Shown: piece by piece, positions 25,601-37,600 of the stretch | Layout: the number at the start of each line of letters is the position of its first letter | Numbering within the stretch: the first letter of the stretch is position 1 | NCBI GenBank assembly: GCA_963576565.1 | Contig: OY755047.1 | Span: 30,665,351 to 30,729,350 of the forward strand | DNA length: 64,000 nucleotides | Source of the DNA: Aspidapion aeneum | Lineage: Eukaryota > Arthropoda > Insecta > Coleoptera > Brentidae | Reading direction: 5' to 3' | The notes under the pieces: model-generated | The model's input: the letters and a program-made list of their open reading frames with translations, nothing else | Told to the model about the DNA's origin: nothing | Databases searched by the model: none | Translations under genes and position numbers: made by a program

Positions 25601-28600
25601 TACTATCAACGTTTTCTATCCTTGGTATAGGCTACCGATCTTCTGGAATTTGTTGATTAATAGTGGCTTTATAATCAGCCCAAAGTCGAATCTCTTAGTT
25701 ACTTTTTGGGATGATAGCTAGTGGCGTTTTTCAGTTCGATTAGTCCTTTTTTTTCTATAATCATTACACATAGTTCAATTTTTGTCTGTAAAACTTATTG
25801 GTATTTATTTGTTTAATATTGGTCGAAAATGCAAAAATATTTTTCATTTTGCTAAAAGTATCCTGATCCTTCTAGTCAGCCCAAAGTCGAATCTCTTAGT
25901 TGTTCTTTGTCTTGAGGGATTATTCCATTTTCTCTACTATCATTACACAAAAGCTCAATTTTTGTCTGGAAAGTTTATTGGTATTATTCGTTTAATATTT
26001 GTCGAAAGTGCAAAAAGATGTTTCATTTTGTTAAAAATGTTACCTATCTTGGTATAGGCTATCGATCTTCTGGAAGTTGCTGTCTAACGGTGGCTTTATA
26101 ATCAGCTCAAAGTTAACTCTCTTAGTTGCTTTTCGGTATGACAGCTACTGATGTTTTTCAGTACGACTAATAATTGTTTTCCATGTTTATTACTCAAAGG
26201 TTTAATTTTTCTCGAAACAGAAAAAATGCTTTCCATTTTGTTAAAAATGTTTCCTATTCTTGGTATAGGCTACCAATTTTCTGGAAGTTCTTGATTAATA
26301 GTGGGTTATAATCTTAACTGTAGAATATCGGATAGAGGTGATATTAGCGCTGAGGGCCTTCTGGGCACATCTCTGCTGGAGCGGCAGCAGGGTCTGGACC
26401 ATACCCTTAATTCAAGAGGAGTGGAGCTTCTTGACTTTGCAGAAATAAATAGTTTATGCGTAATCAACGGCAGAATACCCGGCGATACTCCTGCGCAGAT
26501 AACTTTTTGCTCTGACCAAGGCTCAACAAGCGTAATAGACCTAGTTTTTCTCTCCATTTTCCATTTAGACTTCGTTGACTAGTTTCACGTTCTTGAGGAC
26601 AATATAGAGTCCGATCACTTTCCGATACAGATCACATTAAATTTTAAATCAAGCCCCTATAAAAATAACTTACCCCCAACACCCATTCTTCGATCACAAT
26701 TTGTCTGGAAAGGTAAAAATGCTCATATTTTTCGAAGTGCCATGTATTACTCAAGTAAAGCAGTGCACTATCATAATACTCTGCCAATATATGGCCCCTA
26801 CGCTCACACTAGGTATCTACTATAGTTATAGCGTACGTGTGAGCTAATATAACTAAAAACTAAAATAAATTTTATTCAACTCCAGACTAAGTAACCTTTC
26901 GTTTAATACCACATACGCCATATTTTTACGTAAACTGTAATTTTTGAAATCTACCCCCCCACCCTTTAAAAAAAAACTAAAATATATTTTGTTTAACTCC
27001 AAACAAACTCAATTACATTTCGTTTGATATCACACACGCCATAGTTTTACATAAACTCTAATTTTTGAAATCTACCCCCACACTTTTATTTGGCTTGTGT
27101 TCGGTGGATTTTGTTCATTTTTAAATGGGACCATCTCGACCCAAGCTTAGGTACCAAATTTCATTGAAATCGGGCAAGCGGTTTTTGAGTTATGCGCGTT
27201 GGTCGTTACAGACAGACAGACGGCGCAACAAAAAGTTTCAAAATCATCTGAAACGCAAAGATATATAAAAAATTTTGAAATCGGAGCAACTTTTTTTTTC
27301 TCAAAAAAATTAGGATCACCATAGCTCACACTACTATAGTATAGTATATGTGTGAGCTAAAACTCCGTGGCATAAGAGAATTTAAAATCCGCAATCCACG
27401 ATGCTTGTAGTGTCTCTCAAATGCTCAGGCCCCCTTGCGTAAATAATTTTTTGAATAACCCTAAGAAACCTTGGTTTCATCGAGAATTCCGCGACCTCAA
27501 AGCACATATGAAGTCAAAATTAAAAGCTATATATTAAATGTTCTTTTTCGACCAACTCAAAAAAAGCATATTTAGCAGCAAAAAAAGATTTTAAATCATT
27601 AACAAACCTGAAAAAGCAAAGATATAATAAGCAGCAGTTCAACCAGCTTGCAACCGTTCAAAAGTCCTTTTGGCGATGCATTAAGTCATTTAAGGGGGTT
27701 ACAAGTGACAGGCAGAATCTCCCTGTAATAGTATGGGAGAGTTTTTTACATCTAGCATACCCAGCACGCGTGACTAGCGAATTTTATACTGGGGTTTGCG
27801 ATCGTTTTTTGGGCCGAGAAGTCTCCCTGGCTGAACTCAAATCCGCTTTATCAAGATGCAAAAACAACAAAGCTCCGGGTTCAGATGGAGTTTCTTACGA
27901 GTTCTTGAAAAACCTACCACAGAACTGGTTGCTTGTTATCTGTTTAATGTATAACAATATTACGAAGTACAATCTTCTTAAATTTAGGAAGAGCGAGTCT
28001 GGCTTATTGTATCCTCCAGTTCGAAAAGCTACTTATTAAGAAGACGTGCATGGAAAGTAGGATATTCTTCAACAACAGGTGCCTCAAAGATAATGTTACA
28101 CCTACCTATGTTAAAATAAATATATACAAATCCAAGCCATTTGTTAAGAAACTACAGACTGTCAGATAATAAAGACTAAAAAATAAAAAACTTTGCCTAT
28201 TGTATTTTTCACCCCACATTATGGATACTTTCGAACATTTAAGTATTATCCTGATTAATTCTTATTTTCTATGATAATTACACAAAAGTTTAATTTTTGT
28301 CCGGAAACCGTCTTGGTATTTATTCGTTTAATATTTTTTAGTGCAAAAAGATTTTCTATTTTGTTAAAAATCTTTCCTATACTTTTTGTCGGGCAAGTAT
28401 AAGTACCAACTTTTAAAAGTTCAAGATTGAAAAAAAAATAGAATAACAAATAACTGTGAGCGGTTATTTTTCTGCAGGTTTATGGCTCTTCGGTAACTTT
28501 CTACGAGCGGTACCCTTCCGAGAACGTGACCGACGAACACAAAGAAGTACTTGGATACAACGACACCGATGCTTCGTTCACACTTAATGCCAACAAAAGC

Positions 28601-31600
28601 ATTTGTCTGTTATCTAGGTGGCCATTCTCGGATGATTTTGAAACTTGGCTGCTTAATTTAGTGGTAAGTAATCTTTCTATAAAAAATTATCATAGTTTAA
28701 GAATATTCAATAGAAAAAACACTTTCAAAGAAAATGCGAGTTTTCACAACCTTTAAAAATAAAACTACAAGTTTTTCATAAATAAACACAGTTTTTTAAA
28801 GATTAGTTGTGTGGCCTTAATAAAGTTAAAAAATAATTTGGGCGCCAATTTGTGGCCTTAAAAAAAATTAAAAAAATGTGGGCGCCAATTTGTGGCCTAT
28901 TAAAATGCGTTGTGTGACATTTGTGGCAGCTTAAAGATGTTGCTGCCATTTTGTGGCACTATAATTAGAAATTTGCCAACTTGTGACACAACAAAACCAC
29001 TGAATAATTAAACAAATATCTGGAAGCAGAACTGTATTTTCCAGCTAGGTAAAACATTGATATGCCTGGTAACTTTTATACAGTGGAGAAGGGGGGGGGG
29101 GTTCAGAAATAAGAAAATTTTAAGTGCGCCACATTATTTAATACCAATGTTTTACAAAGAAGATCTTAAATAAAATACAGTTCAACCCAAACGTTGCAGC
29201 CAAACAATGAAATTCTACTTACTTCCGAGGCTTCCAGAGTATTTGTGTAATTAAGAATAACCAAAAAAAAAAATAAACAGAATAAAATTCTATTAGATTG
29301 AATTCAGATGACAAAACAGAAATACTTTACAGGTAGATGGACTCCTTTAACAGGTCATAGTGTACCTACATCTGAGTCAGTAGTGTGAGACTCGGTTACA
29401 TAAATGATTAAAAAAAAATAAATATACTTCCAAAATTATTCTGTCATAGGGGAGATCTGGACCAAATATCCGCTGTCATCATTCTACGCTAGGTCGAATG
29501 AGACAGACAGCAACCCAGTCCGAGATCTACCCCATGAGGTAAAATAGTGTAAAGAAACCGCTAAAACATATAATCTCATCTCTCTTTTGTCTCCGCAAAG
29601 TTGGTCATTGGGTTGCACAAATAACACAAAAATTTAGTTCATCTTGTTTATTTTCACAGGAGGATGAAAATGAAATTGATTAAAGTACAAAAAAAAAGTA
29701 TTGAAATCTGAGAAAAATACTTGAAACATGAAATATAAACCAATGAAATTGGTGGGAACGAGTCAGCGCCAAAATAACCGCAATAGTAATTTCACAATAA
29801 AATTTAGCTTAATAGTACCGCAAAATTGGGGTTATGACGTCATACCTTTACCTTGCGTTTACAAGAATTTCAAAAGTTATACTTTAAAAAAAAATTATAT
29901 GGAAATTATAGCAAAAAAAAATTATATAAAAAGATTATATATGGAAAAAAATTATAGTTATGGCTTGCTCCTACCTTGGTCCTGCAATTATTTAATTGTT
30001 GGTGTTTTGTTTAGTAAACCTGGAGTTGTCCAGACATCCTCTCACTGCTCTCGCTGCTCCTGGCTTGCCCGCGCCTCCCCTAATGCCCGCTTAGCACATC
30101 ACGCTAGGGCAGCACATGGTGGTCAAAATGTTGGTTCTTGCCCGAGCGTAGAACCCTGTGGAAAATGAAATGTTTCAGTTTCCTGGAATTCGTCAATTTT
30201 GCACGAAGTTCCCCTACACAGTAACTTAAATCGAGGACCCCATGTCGACTCAATAAAACAAAGTAGATTTAAACAGATGAACTAAAATAATCCTAACGTA
30301 CCTTTCCCAGGGTTATAACTGGCCCGTCCGGCTTCCCACCAGCGTCCAGCCCAACTGTCCCGTCGCTGGAATTGACAGGGCTGTAGACAAAGGAGAAAAA
30401 CAATATATAGTTTTTATCCAACACGTGGTTAAAAGAAAAATATAAAAACGCCAACAATTCCCCACGTCCTTTGTCAAAAAAAGTACATTTCCCACGAAAA
30501 AATAATTACAATTTGGGAGGCAAATATTATCTTGAAGAGTACTCAAATAATAAAAAAAAATGAAAAAAAAAAATAAAATCGAACTTACCGATGCTCTTTC
30601 CGTACAAATGGCGTAGGCCGACTTAAATTCCCCTCAAAAGGGTGCGAGCGTCACTTCAGATTACGCCTAAAACACGACGGCTCACTCCTCACAGTCTCTG
30701 GGATATCTCCTACAATTCGCTGCAGTGCCAAAACCAAAAACAATGGCGATCCCAGAGCCTGTTGTCGACCCAACCAAATTTGTTAGCAAAGAGAGACAAA
30801 GCACTTAGTCGAGAATACCAGAATAATGAATTGGCCGGAAACCGTTTTGTAAATTTGGTGGGGAGTGGGGACGGTAAAACGCAATAGTACCAACCTAATC
30901 TTCCCGGTGAAATTCAAATAAAGGATGCAAACCTATTTATAAAAAACTTTTCCGCCAAAAATAAATCTCTACATTCAGTGGCAAGACTGGGAGAAAAACC
31001 CGGGGTTTTCAAAGTAACCAATGAGGAGATACAGCAATAGTTCTATACAGGTATATAGGGGCAGCACCGACCAAGTGGACATTGCAATTAGGTAAAATGT
31101 ACATTGAGGTGTTGTCGGATCTATTTCCACGGTTGGAATTTTTATAACAAGGACGTCGAGACACCCTCCATACACATTATTAATATTCGAACACTCAACC
31201 AATTCCCATATGAGTAAAGCTATACTGAGCGCAGAATTTAGTTGCACTCCAGTTACAGTCTTCGTCAAAAGTTTCCTTCGCTCTTTATAAATGTTTTCTC
31301 TAATATTCATATGGTTTAACGCCATTTTTGTAAAACATTTCTACAGTAATAAAGTTGTTTCTGAACCTGAACCCAAAAATACACACTGAACTGTTGCTTA
31401 AAGGCACAAGAGTGTTCAGATGTTAACTCACACGATTTCGTTTATTCTTTTAGTCTTGGTTTTTATCCCTCGTTTATCTCCCCTTTACCAAAGTGCATAA
31501 CTCGTATTTATTTTATCCTTTCCCTATCAAATTAATAAAGATATCAAAGTGGCGGAGCCTCGGTTGTTCCTGGTCGACCCAAATATGTTTTTGTACTATC

Positions 31601-34600
31601 AAAACTAGTTAATCCGTGAAGGATATGAGGTTCGGATTGTCCCAATATCCTCGAAATAAACGTAAGGGAATGAAATGTTCACCTAAATGTTTCCTTCCTG
31701 TTACTGAAACCATTTGTGAAGCGGCAACGCCGCCATTCCCCAGCATAACAGCTGTTTAACTTTATGAACGTCAAGTGAATCACAAAATTCCACAGATAAA
31801 AACAAAACAATCAAAATTTTTATGTGATTTTTCCCGAAGCCTGTGATCTTAAATTCCAATTACGATGTCCAGATAATGCGATGTGCGTAGTGTCCACAGT
31901 AATCCGATGGAATGCCTCCTTTTAAGGTAACTTCCTAGACACTATATAACCTCCAAACCTAGCTCTATAAAATACCCTTACTTTGTGTACAGAAAGACGA
32001 ATCAAAGAGCCTTGATTATTTACCTAAATAAACAAATATGTAACGTTGTCCTAAACGTAAAAATGACACGTTACATAATCCCCCCCCAACTTCAAGACGA
32101 TTAACCTAAAAAGGTTAATCGGAGAGGTCCGCTGCCGACTTAAGGTCTTTGGCATGCCAACTCCCTGGCAGTACTTTACCCGATGGTTCCTGAAGCTCAA
32201 ATATCCATGGAGAAATTTTATTCCTAATCACATAAGGACCAACGAATTTCGTTGCTAACTTCTTCGAGAAAAACTTCGCAGCATCTGACAAAACATAATT
32301 TTTCTTCCAAACACGCTGACCCACAGCAAAGTTGGGTACCCTTGTACGCAAATTATACTGAACTACGTTTTTCTCTCCAGCCACCTCTAACCTTCTCTTA
32401 ACATCAGCATAGAGCTTCCGGAAACCTTCGTTCTTACTTTCAGCTGCGGATTGTACACCATTCTTTTCAGATAACAAAACTGGGTTGGAGTAATCTTTAC
32501 CTGATAAACACATATTCCTACCAAAATTAACAAAGAAAGGAGACATCCTGGTTGTCTCATGGGTTGCAGTACGAATCGCGCAGGCAAGTTTATGTATTTG
32601 TTCGTCCCACTTCCTGTGGTTGTCTTTCACATAGCAACATAACATGGTTTTTAACGTGCGATTCGTCCTTTCTGTTGGATTTGCTCTGGGGTGATAATAC
32701 GGATTATACTGAATTTTAACCTGATAACTCTCAGCAAAACGCTTAAACTCATTACTTTTGTACTGAGGGCCATTATCACAAAGTATCAAACGGGGTACTC
32801 CGAAGACCATAAATACTTGCTCCTCAAGATGCTTAACAACAGCTTGAGTAGGGGCTGTTCGCATTGGAAAAACTAAGGAAAACTTACTCAAATAGTCCGT
32901 AACGACGAGAATCCAGCAATTACCCTTTGTTGAACGAGGTAGAGGTCCACATAAATCAGTCGAAATAATTTCCCAAGGACGAGTTGGTTTTGGGTGAGAT
33001 ATCATCTGATCAGATACACCTTGTGTATCACCTTTATGAGCTGCACAGATAAAGCATTTCTTTACAAAAGTTGCCACGTCCTGGCGCATTTTTGGCCAAT
33101 AATATTTTTCTGCCAGTCTGTGGAAGGTTTTATACACACCCATGTGTCCTGCGGTAGGAGGATCGTGAGCTTCTCCAATAATTCTACGCCTGTGGTCTTT
33201 GGGGACTACCTCTTTCCAATATTCGTTAGATGGTGAAAGTTGAGGGTATTCTTGTTTGACATATTTATACAACTTATTATCAGTGTATCTCCAATTCATA
33301 AATTTTAATGGTGATTCTACGACCCTCTTTACCATCTTTTGGTACCATCGATCTTTTATTGTTGTTGAAACATCTCTGGGCTGCGAAATTGTATCAATCA
33401 TAGGTACTGCACGAGACAACATGTCCGGGACAACTAAATCTTTCCCTTTCCGATGGATTACTTCAAAATCATATTGCTGCAGTTTTACAGACCAACGAGC
33501 AAGTCTCCCACTGGGCTCTTTCAAGCTATGAAGCCATTTTAAGCTAAAATGATCTGTAATGACCTTAAATGAGATCCCCTCAATATATGGCCGGAGCTTC
33601 TCTATCGCCCAAACCAATGCCAAACATTCTCGCTCGGTGGTCGTGTAAACACGTTCTTGCTTAGTCAAAGATCGACTCAAATAGCATATGACTTTGTCTC
33701 CTTCAGGATAAGGTTGCGTTAAACATGCTCCTATTCCATATCCTGAGGCGTCTGTTTGAATGACAAATTCCTTGGTATAATCTGGACATGTAAGAATCGG
33801 TGCAGTCACTAAAAGTTCCTTAATCTTAATAAATGCCTTTTCGCAGTCTGGAGTCCAATCGAACTTTTGATTTTTCTTAGTTAGAGCTGTAATCGGAGCT
33901 ATTATCGCTGAAAAATTCTCTATGAAACGTCTATACCAGGATATTGTACCTACAACTCTACGAACTTCTCTGACAGTTCTTGGCCTCTGGAGCTCTAACA
34001 TGGCTCTAATTTTATTAGGGTCAACTCGGATGCCTCGACGGTCCACTACGAAACCTAAATAAGTCATTTCTGGCCTACACAGTTGGCATTTCTCCCAACT
34101 TACCGTTATCTTTGCATTCTGCAGTCTTCGTAGGACTTCCTCAAGAATTCTAAGATGTTCAGAAAAGCTCTGTGTGACAATTACGAGGTCATCGAGATAT
34201 ACGTACACGTAGGGGTCTAAATCGTTTCCTATGATGCTATCTATGAGTCTCTGCCAAGTTGCAGGTGCATTATGAAGACCAAATGGTAACCGCTTAAATT
34301 GGAAGAGACCTCGTCGACAGATGAATGCTGTTAGTGGCTTCGATGATTCTTCCATTGGTACTTGCCAATAAGCACTCTTAATATCTAAAGTTGACAAGTA
34401 CTTAGCATCTTTCAATTTGTCAAGAGTCTCGGATACGAGTGGTAAAGGATAACTATCACGCGCCGTCACTGAGTTCAATTTGCGGTAGTCTACGCAGAAC
34501 CGATATTTCTTTGTGTTTTTCTTTTGTACCATTACCACTGGTGAAGCCCATGAACTATTACTACGTTCTATCACATCCATTTCCAGCATTTCGTCGATTT

Positions 34601-37600
34601 CGTCATCAATAAGTTTTTGAATGACCGGTGAGACCTTATATGAACGTTGTCTTATCGGTGCTGCATTTGTTGTAATCTTATGTTCTACTCTGTCTGTACA
34701 TCCCAGTGAGTCACCCATCATATTCTTATATTTAACGACCAATTCCTCTAGTCGTTCTGATTCATAAGGTGTAAGAGTTGTTTGTTGGTCTGATGTTTCT
34801 AAAGAACAAATCACATCTTTACTATCGGCAAAGTGCCACTCATTAGTACTTAAGTTCGGTACTATCCCCATCGAAATCCAAAAATCTAATCCTAAAATCA
34901 AAGTGTGCGGCAACTCAGGAACGACGACGACCTCTATTAACCTAAATTTATCCTGAACTCGCATAGGAAGCTGCACTGTCCCAATACTACTCGTGCTTTG
35001 ACCATTTGCCACAATACAACTCGTCTTCTTTGTCGTATCAAGTGAAAAACCAAACCTCTCGATGATTGACCAACCATGATTCCCTAAAAAGGTACGTGAA
35101 GCCCCGGAATCCAACAAACCTAATAACTTATTTCCGAGCACATCCACTTCTAAATAAGGCCTTTCATCTTTACGAGCATGACTTATCACATAATCTAAAA
35201 CGTACGTTAGCCTATCGGTCGATGCTTGTTCAGGCTGACTCGAAGGTCGACCACCTACGAGCGCCTGGGTCCGTTTCCCTGACGATTACAATTTCGACAT
35301 TCTCTTACTGTTACCCCTGCTTGTCCACACGAATAGCACTGTTTGCCTCTAGGTAATGCGCACCCGATTGCCATATGCCCTGTTTGGTTGCATCTATAAC
35401 ATACAACGTCCCTGTTCGCCCTACCAGATCCAACACCCTGTGGTTGTACATCCCTGTCATTTACACTAGACTGACCACTAGCTGGTTGCTGTCTATCTCT
35501 ATCAGCCCTGGCAGCAAAATTGCTTGCTGGCTGCTGCCTATTTCTGTCGAATCTATTAGCAGGATGATTTAAATTCTGTTGGTTCGATGTCCCAGCACCT
35601 GATATTTGAATTGCATCAACCCCTGTTGAAAAATCGTCACTGTGCTCTCTACGTCAACGTAGGCCAAGTCAGGTTCGATTGATTGGTTTTTCCTAGGAGT
35701 AAAATTCTCCTCTTCTAACCCATATCTCTGGTCTATTCTACGACACAGATCCTTTAAATGTGATAGGCTATTGACCTCAGTAGCAATTAACCCATTTTTA
35801 TAGATGTCCGCGATATTTCTGAAGACGATAGCTAATTTCGCCTCTTCGGAAACAGGACAGCTAAGTCTTTGGAAATATGTGTTCATGACAGCAATATAGG
35901 TCCCTATAGACTCTCCAGGGCCTTGTTTACGTTTTTGAATCTCCTTCAATAGCTTCTCGCCATATGAAGAAGGAAGATATTCTGCCATGAACCTCTGTTC
36001 CAGCTGTTCCCATGTATGGACTTCCCTACGTACATCTTTGTAAAAAGTATAAGCTGACTTTTCAAAAAGATCAATGCCCGAATTCAGTAAAACCTTTTTG
36101 CTGACTCCTCTAGCCTGACTCAACTCGTCCACTCTCTCGAAAAATGCGGTGACGGAGATTGTACCCCTCTCGCCTGTAAATTTTAAGTTCCACTTATGCG
36201 GAGGTACCGGTGCAACATGATATGAAGTACCAGGATCACTTGACATTGGTACTGGCGACGAACAAGAAAATGGTCGTGACTGAGCAATTGGTGCAATGCT
36301 ACTTTGGAGGGCAGCTAGACTCAAAGGAACGGTAGACGGTTGTTGATAATGAAAAGCTGATGCACGGTCATTCTGAATTAGCATTGGGGGTGGTGCCTGT
36401 ATTGGTGCTTGAGTTGGGTTCGCTAGCACTTGCATTTGCACTGGAGCAATGACCGACGGTTGGTTCGTAGGCTGTTGTGTGCTCGAGTGCTGTGGTTGTG
36501 GTAGTTGAGACTGGCTGGGAAAGTTGCCAACATTTGTCGAGTGATCTGAGCTTCGACTCGTTGATTGGGTTTCAGATGCTTCATCATCATCTGAGTTCAC
36601 GCCAACTCTTAATAAATCTGTTGCTTGGCTCTACAACCTCCCAATCAAACTCAAGGTTTCCGCAACCAGTATGCCTTTGGTTTGACTTTCTTCAAAGTTA
36701 GACGGATTCATGTTATTTATCCTGGCCAACACGTGTTCCAACCTCACAGCGATTTTTCTAAACTCCCCCTTTACTCGTACCAGAGAACTTCTCTACCAGC
36801 GGTACCAGACTATCAAGCTTCTTCATGCAGCTAAAAGCATCTTGGCCAAATTTAAAGGGATACGGAGGGTATCTCATACTTGTATCAGTCTTTTCTCTTT
36901 GCTTAATCAGCATAAGCTGTTGTTTCATTTCTTCCACCGATCCAATGGCTATGCCTCTCCATGTTAACTCATAGATTAATTCGTCCTTGACTAAGTACCT
37001 TATGTCAGACAACCGACTCACAGAAACAGCCATAGTGCCTTTTATATTCAAACTTTAAACTTTAATTAAAACTGTTAATTATACCTCCCAATTATAAAAA
37101 CTAAACCACGCAATAACAAACACAAAGTTCACTTTCAATTCACTAGTGAAAATCACTATAAATTTTCTCACAACTGTAGAAAATATAAAACTTAAATACG
37201 GGCAGACGCGAACAAAACCGAAAAACACCGGAGCAGTAAGAAAATAAAATTTATTTGCATTTAAAAATGTAATCATAATTTAGGTTAAGTATTTGTACAA
37301 CCAACTATGACGTCCAACCCTGCAGAGAGAAATAACTACTTAAATCCTAAATTAGAATTAACAAGTAGCCATAAAAAAAAGTTTAAAAAAATAAAAGAGA
37401 GACAAGAGTTTTGGCAGTGTTTAGGTCTTATGTTTCACTCCTGCGTGAGTAAAACACAAAAAAAAATAATTGCGCTTATCCTAGCTGAACTGGATTAAAA
37501 TTAAAGTTAAGTGATGTTTGTTTACCTCAGCAACCGAATAGGTAAATTTATCCCTAAATGGAACGTACAACAGACTACCTATAACAAAAATCCCAAAGCT

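Larger units (their letters stand above)
28810..32075 (-). repeat. 3' LTR, 3266 bp
   Basis: Direct repeat of 42046-45308. By eye I found about ten substitutions and a handful of homopolymer length differences, roughly 0.3 percent divergence. That indicates recent insertion. LTRs of a few hundred bases are usual for insect gypsy elements, so 3.3 kb is exceptional. Its 3' end (sense strand) contains two extra copies of the LTR-end/primer-site junction. Confidence 0.93.

Noticed and set aside
29728..30168. 146-codon plus-strand frame in the LTR, repeated at 42963-43403
   Set aside because: It is antisense to the element, lysine/asparagine-rich in the first half, and overlaps the sense-strand splice cassette. 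Its repetition only reflects LTR identity.
30642..30887. 81-codon plus-strand frame in the LTR, repeated at 43875
   Set aside because: Antisense to the element and without similarity; a shadow of the repeated LTR.
32076..32114. Search for an envelope gene in the LTR element
   Set aside because: Pol stops about 35 bp before the purine tract, so there is no room for a third gene.
37307..37498. 63-codon plus-strand frame in the retroelement leader
   Set aside because: Opposite strand to the element, no motif, short.
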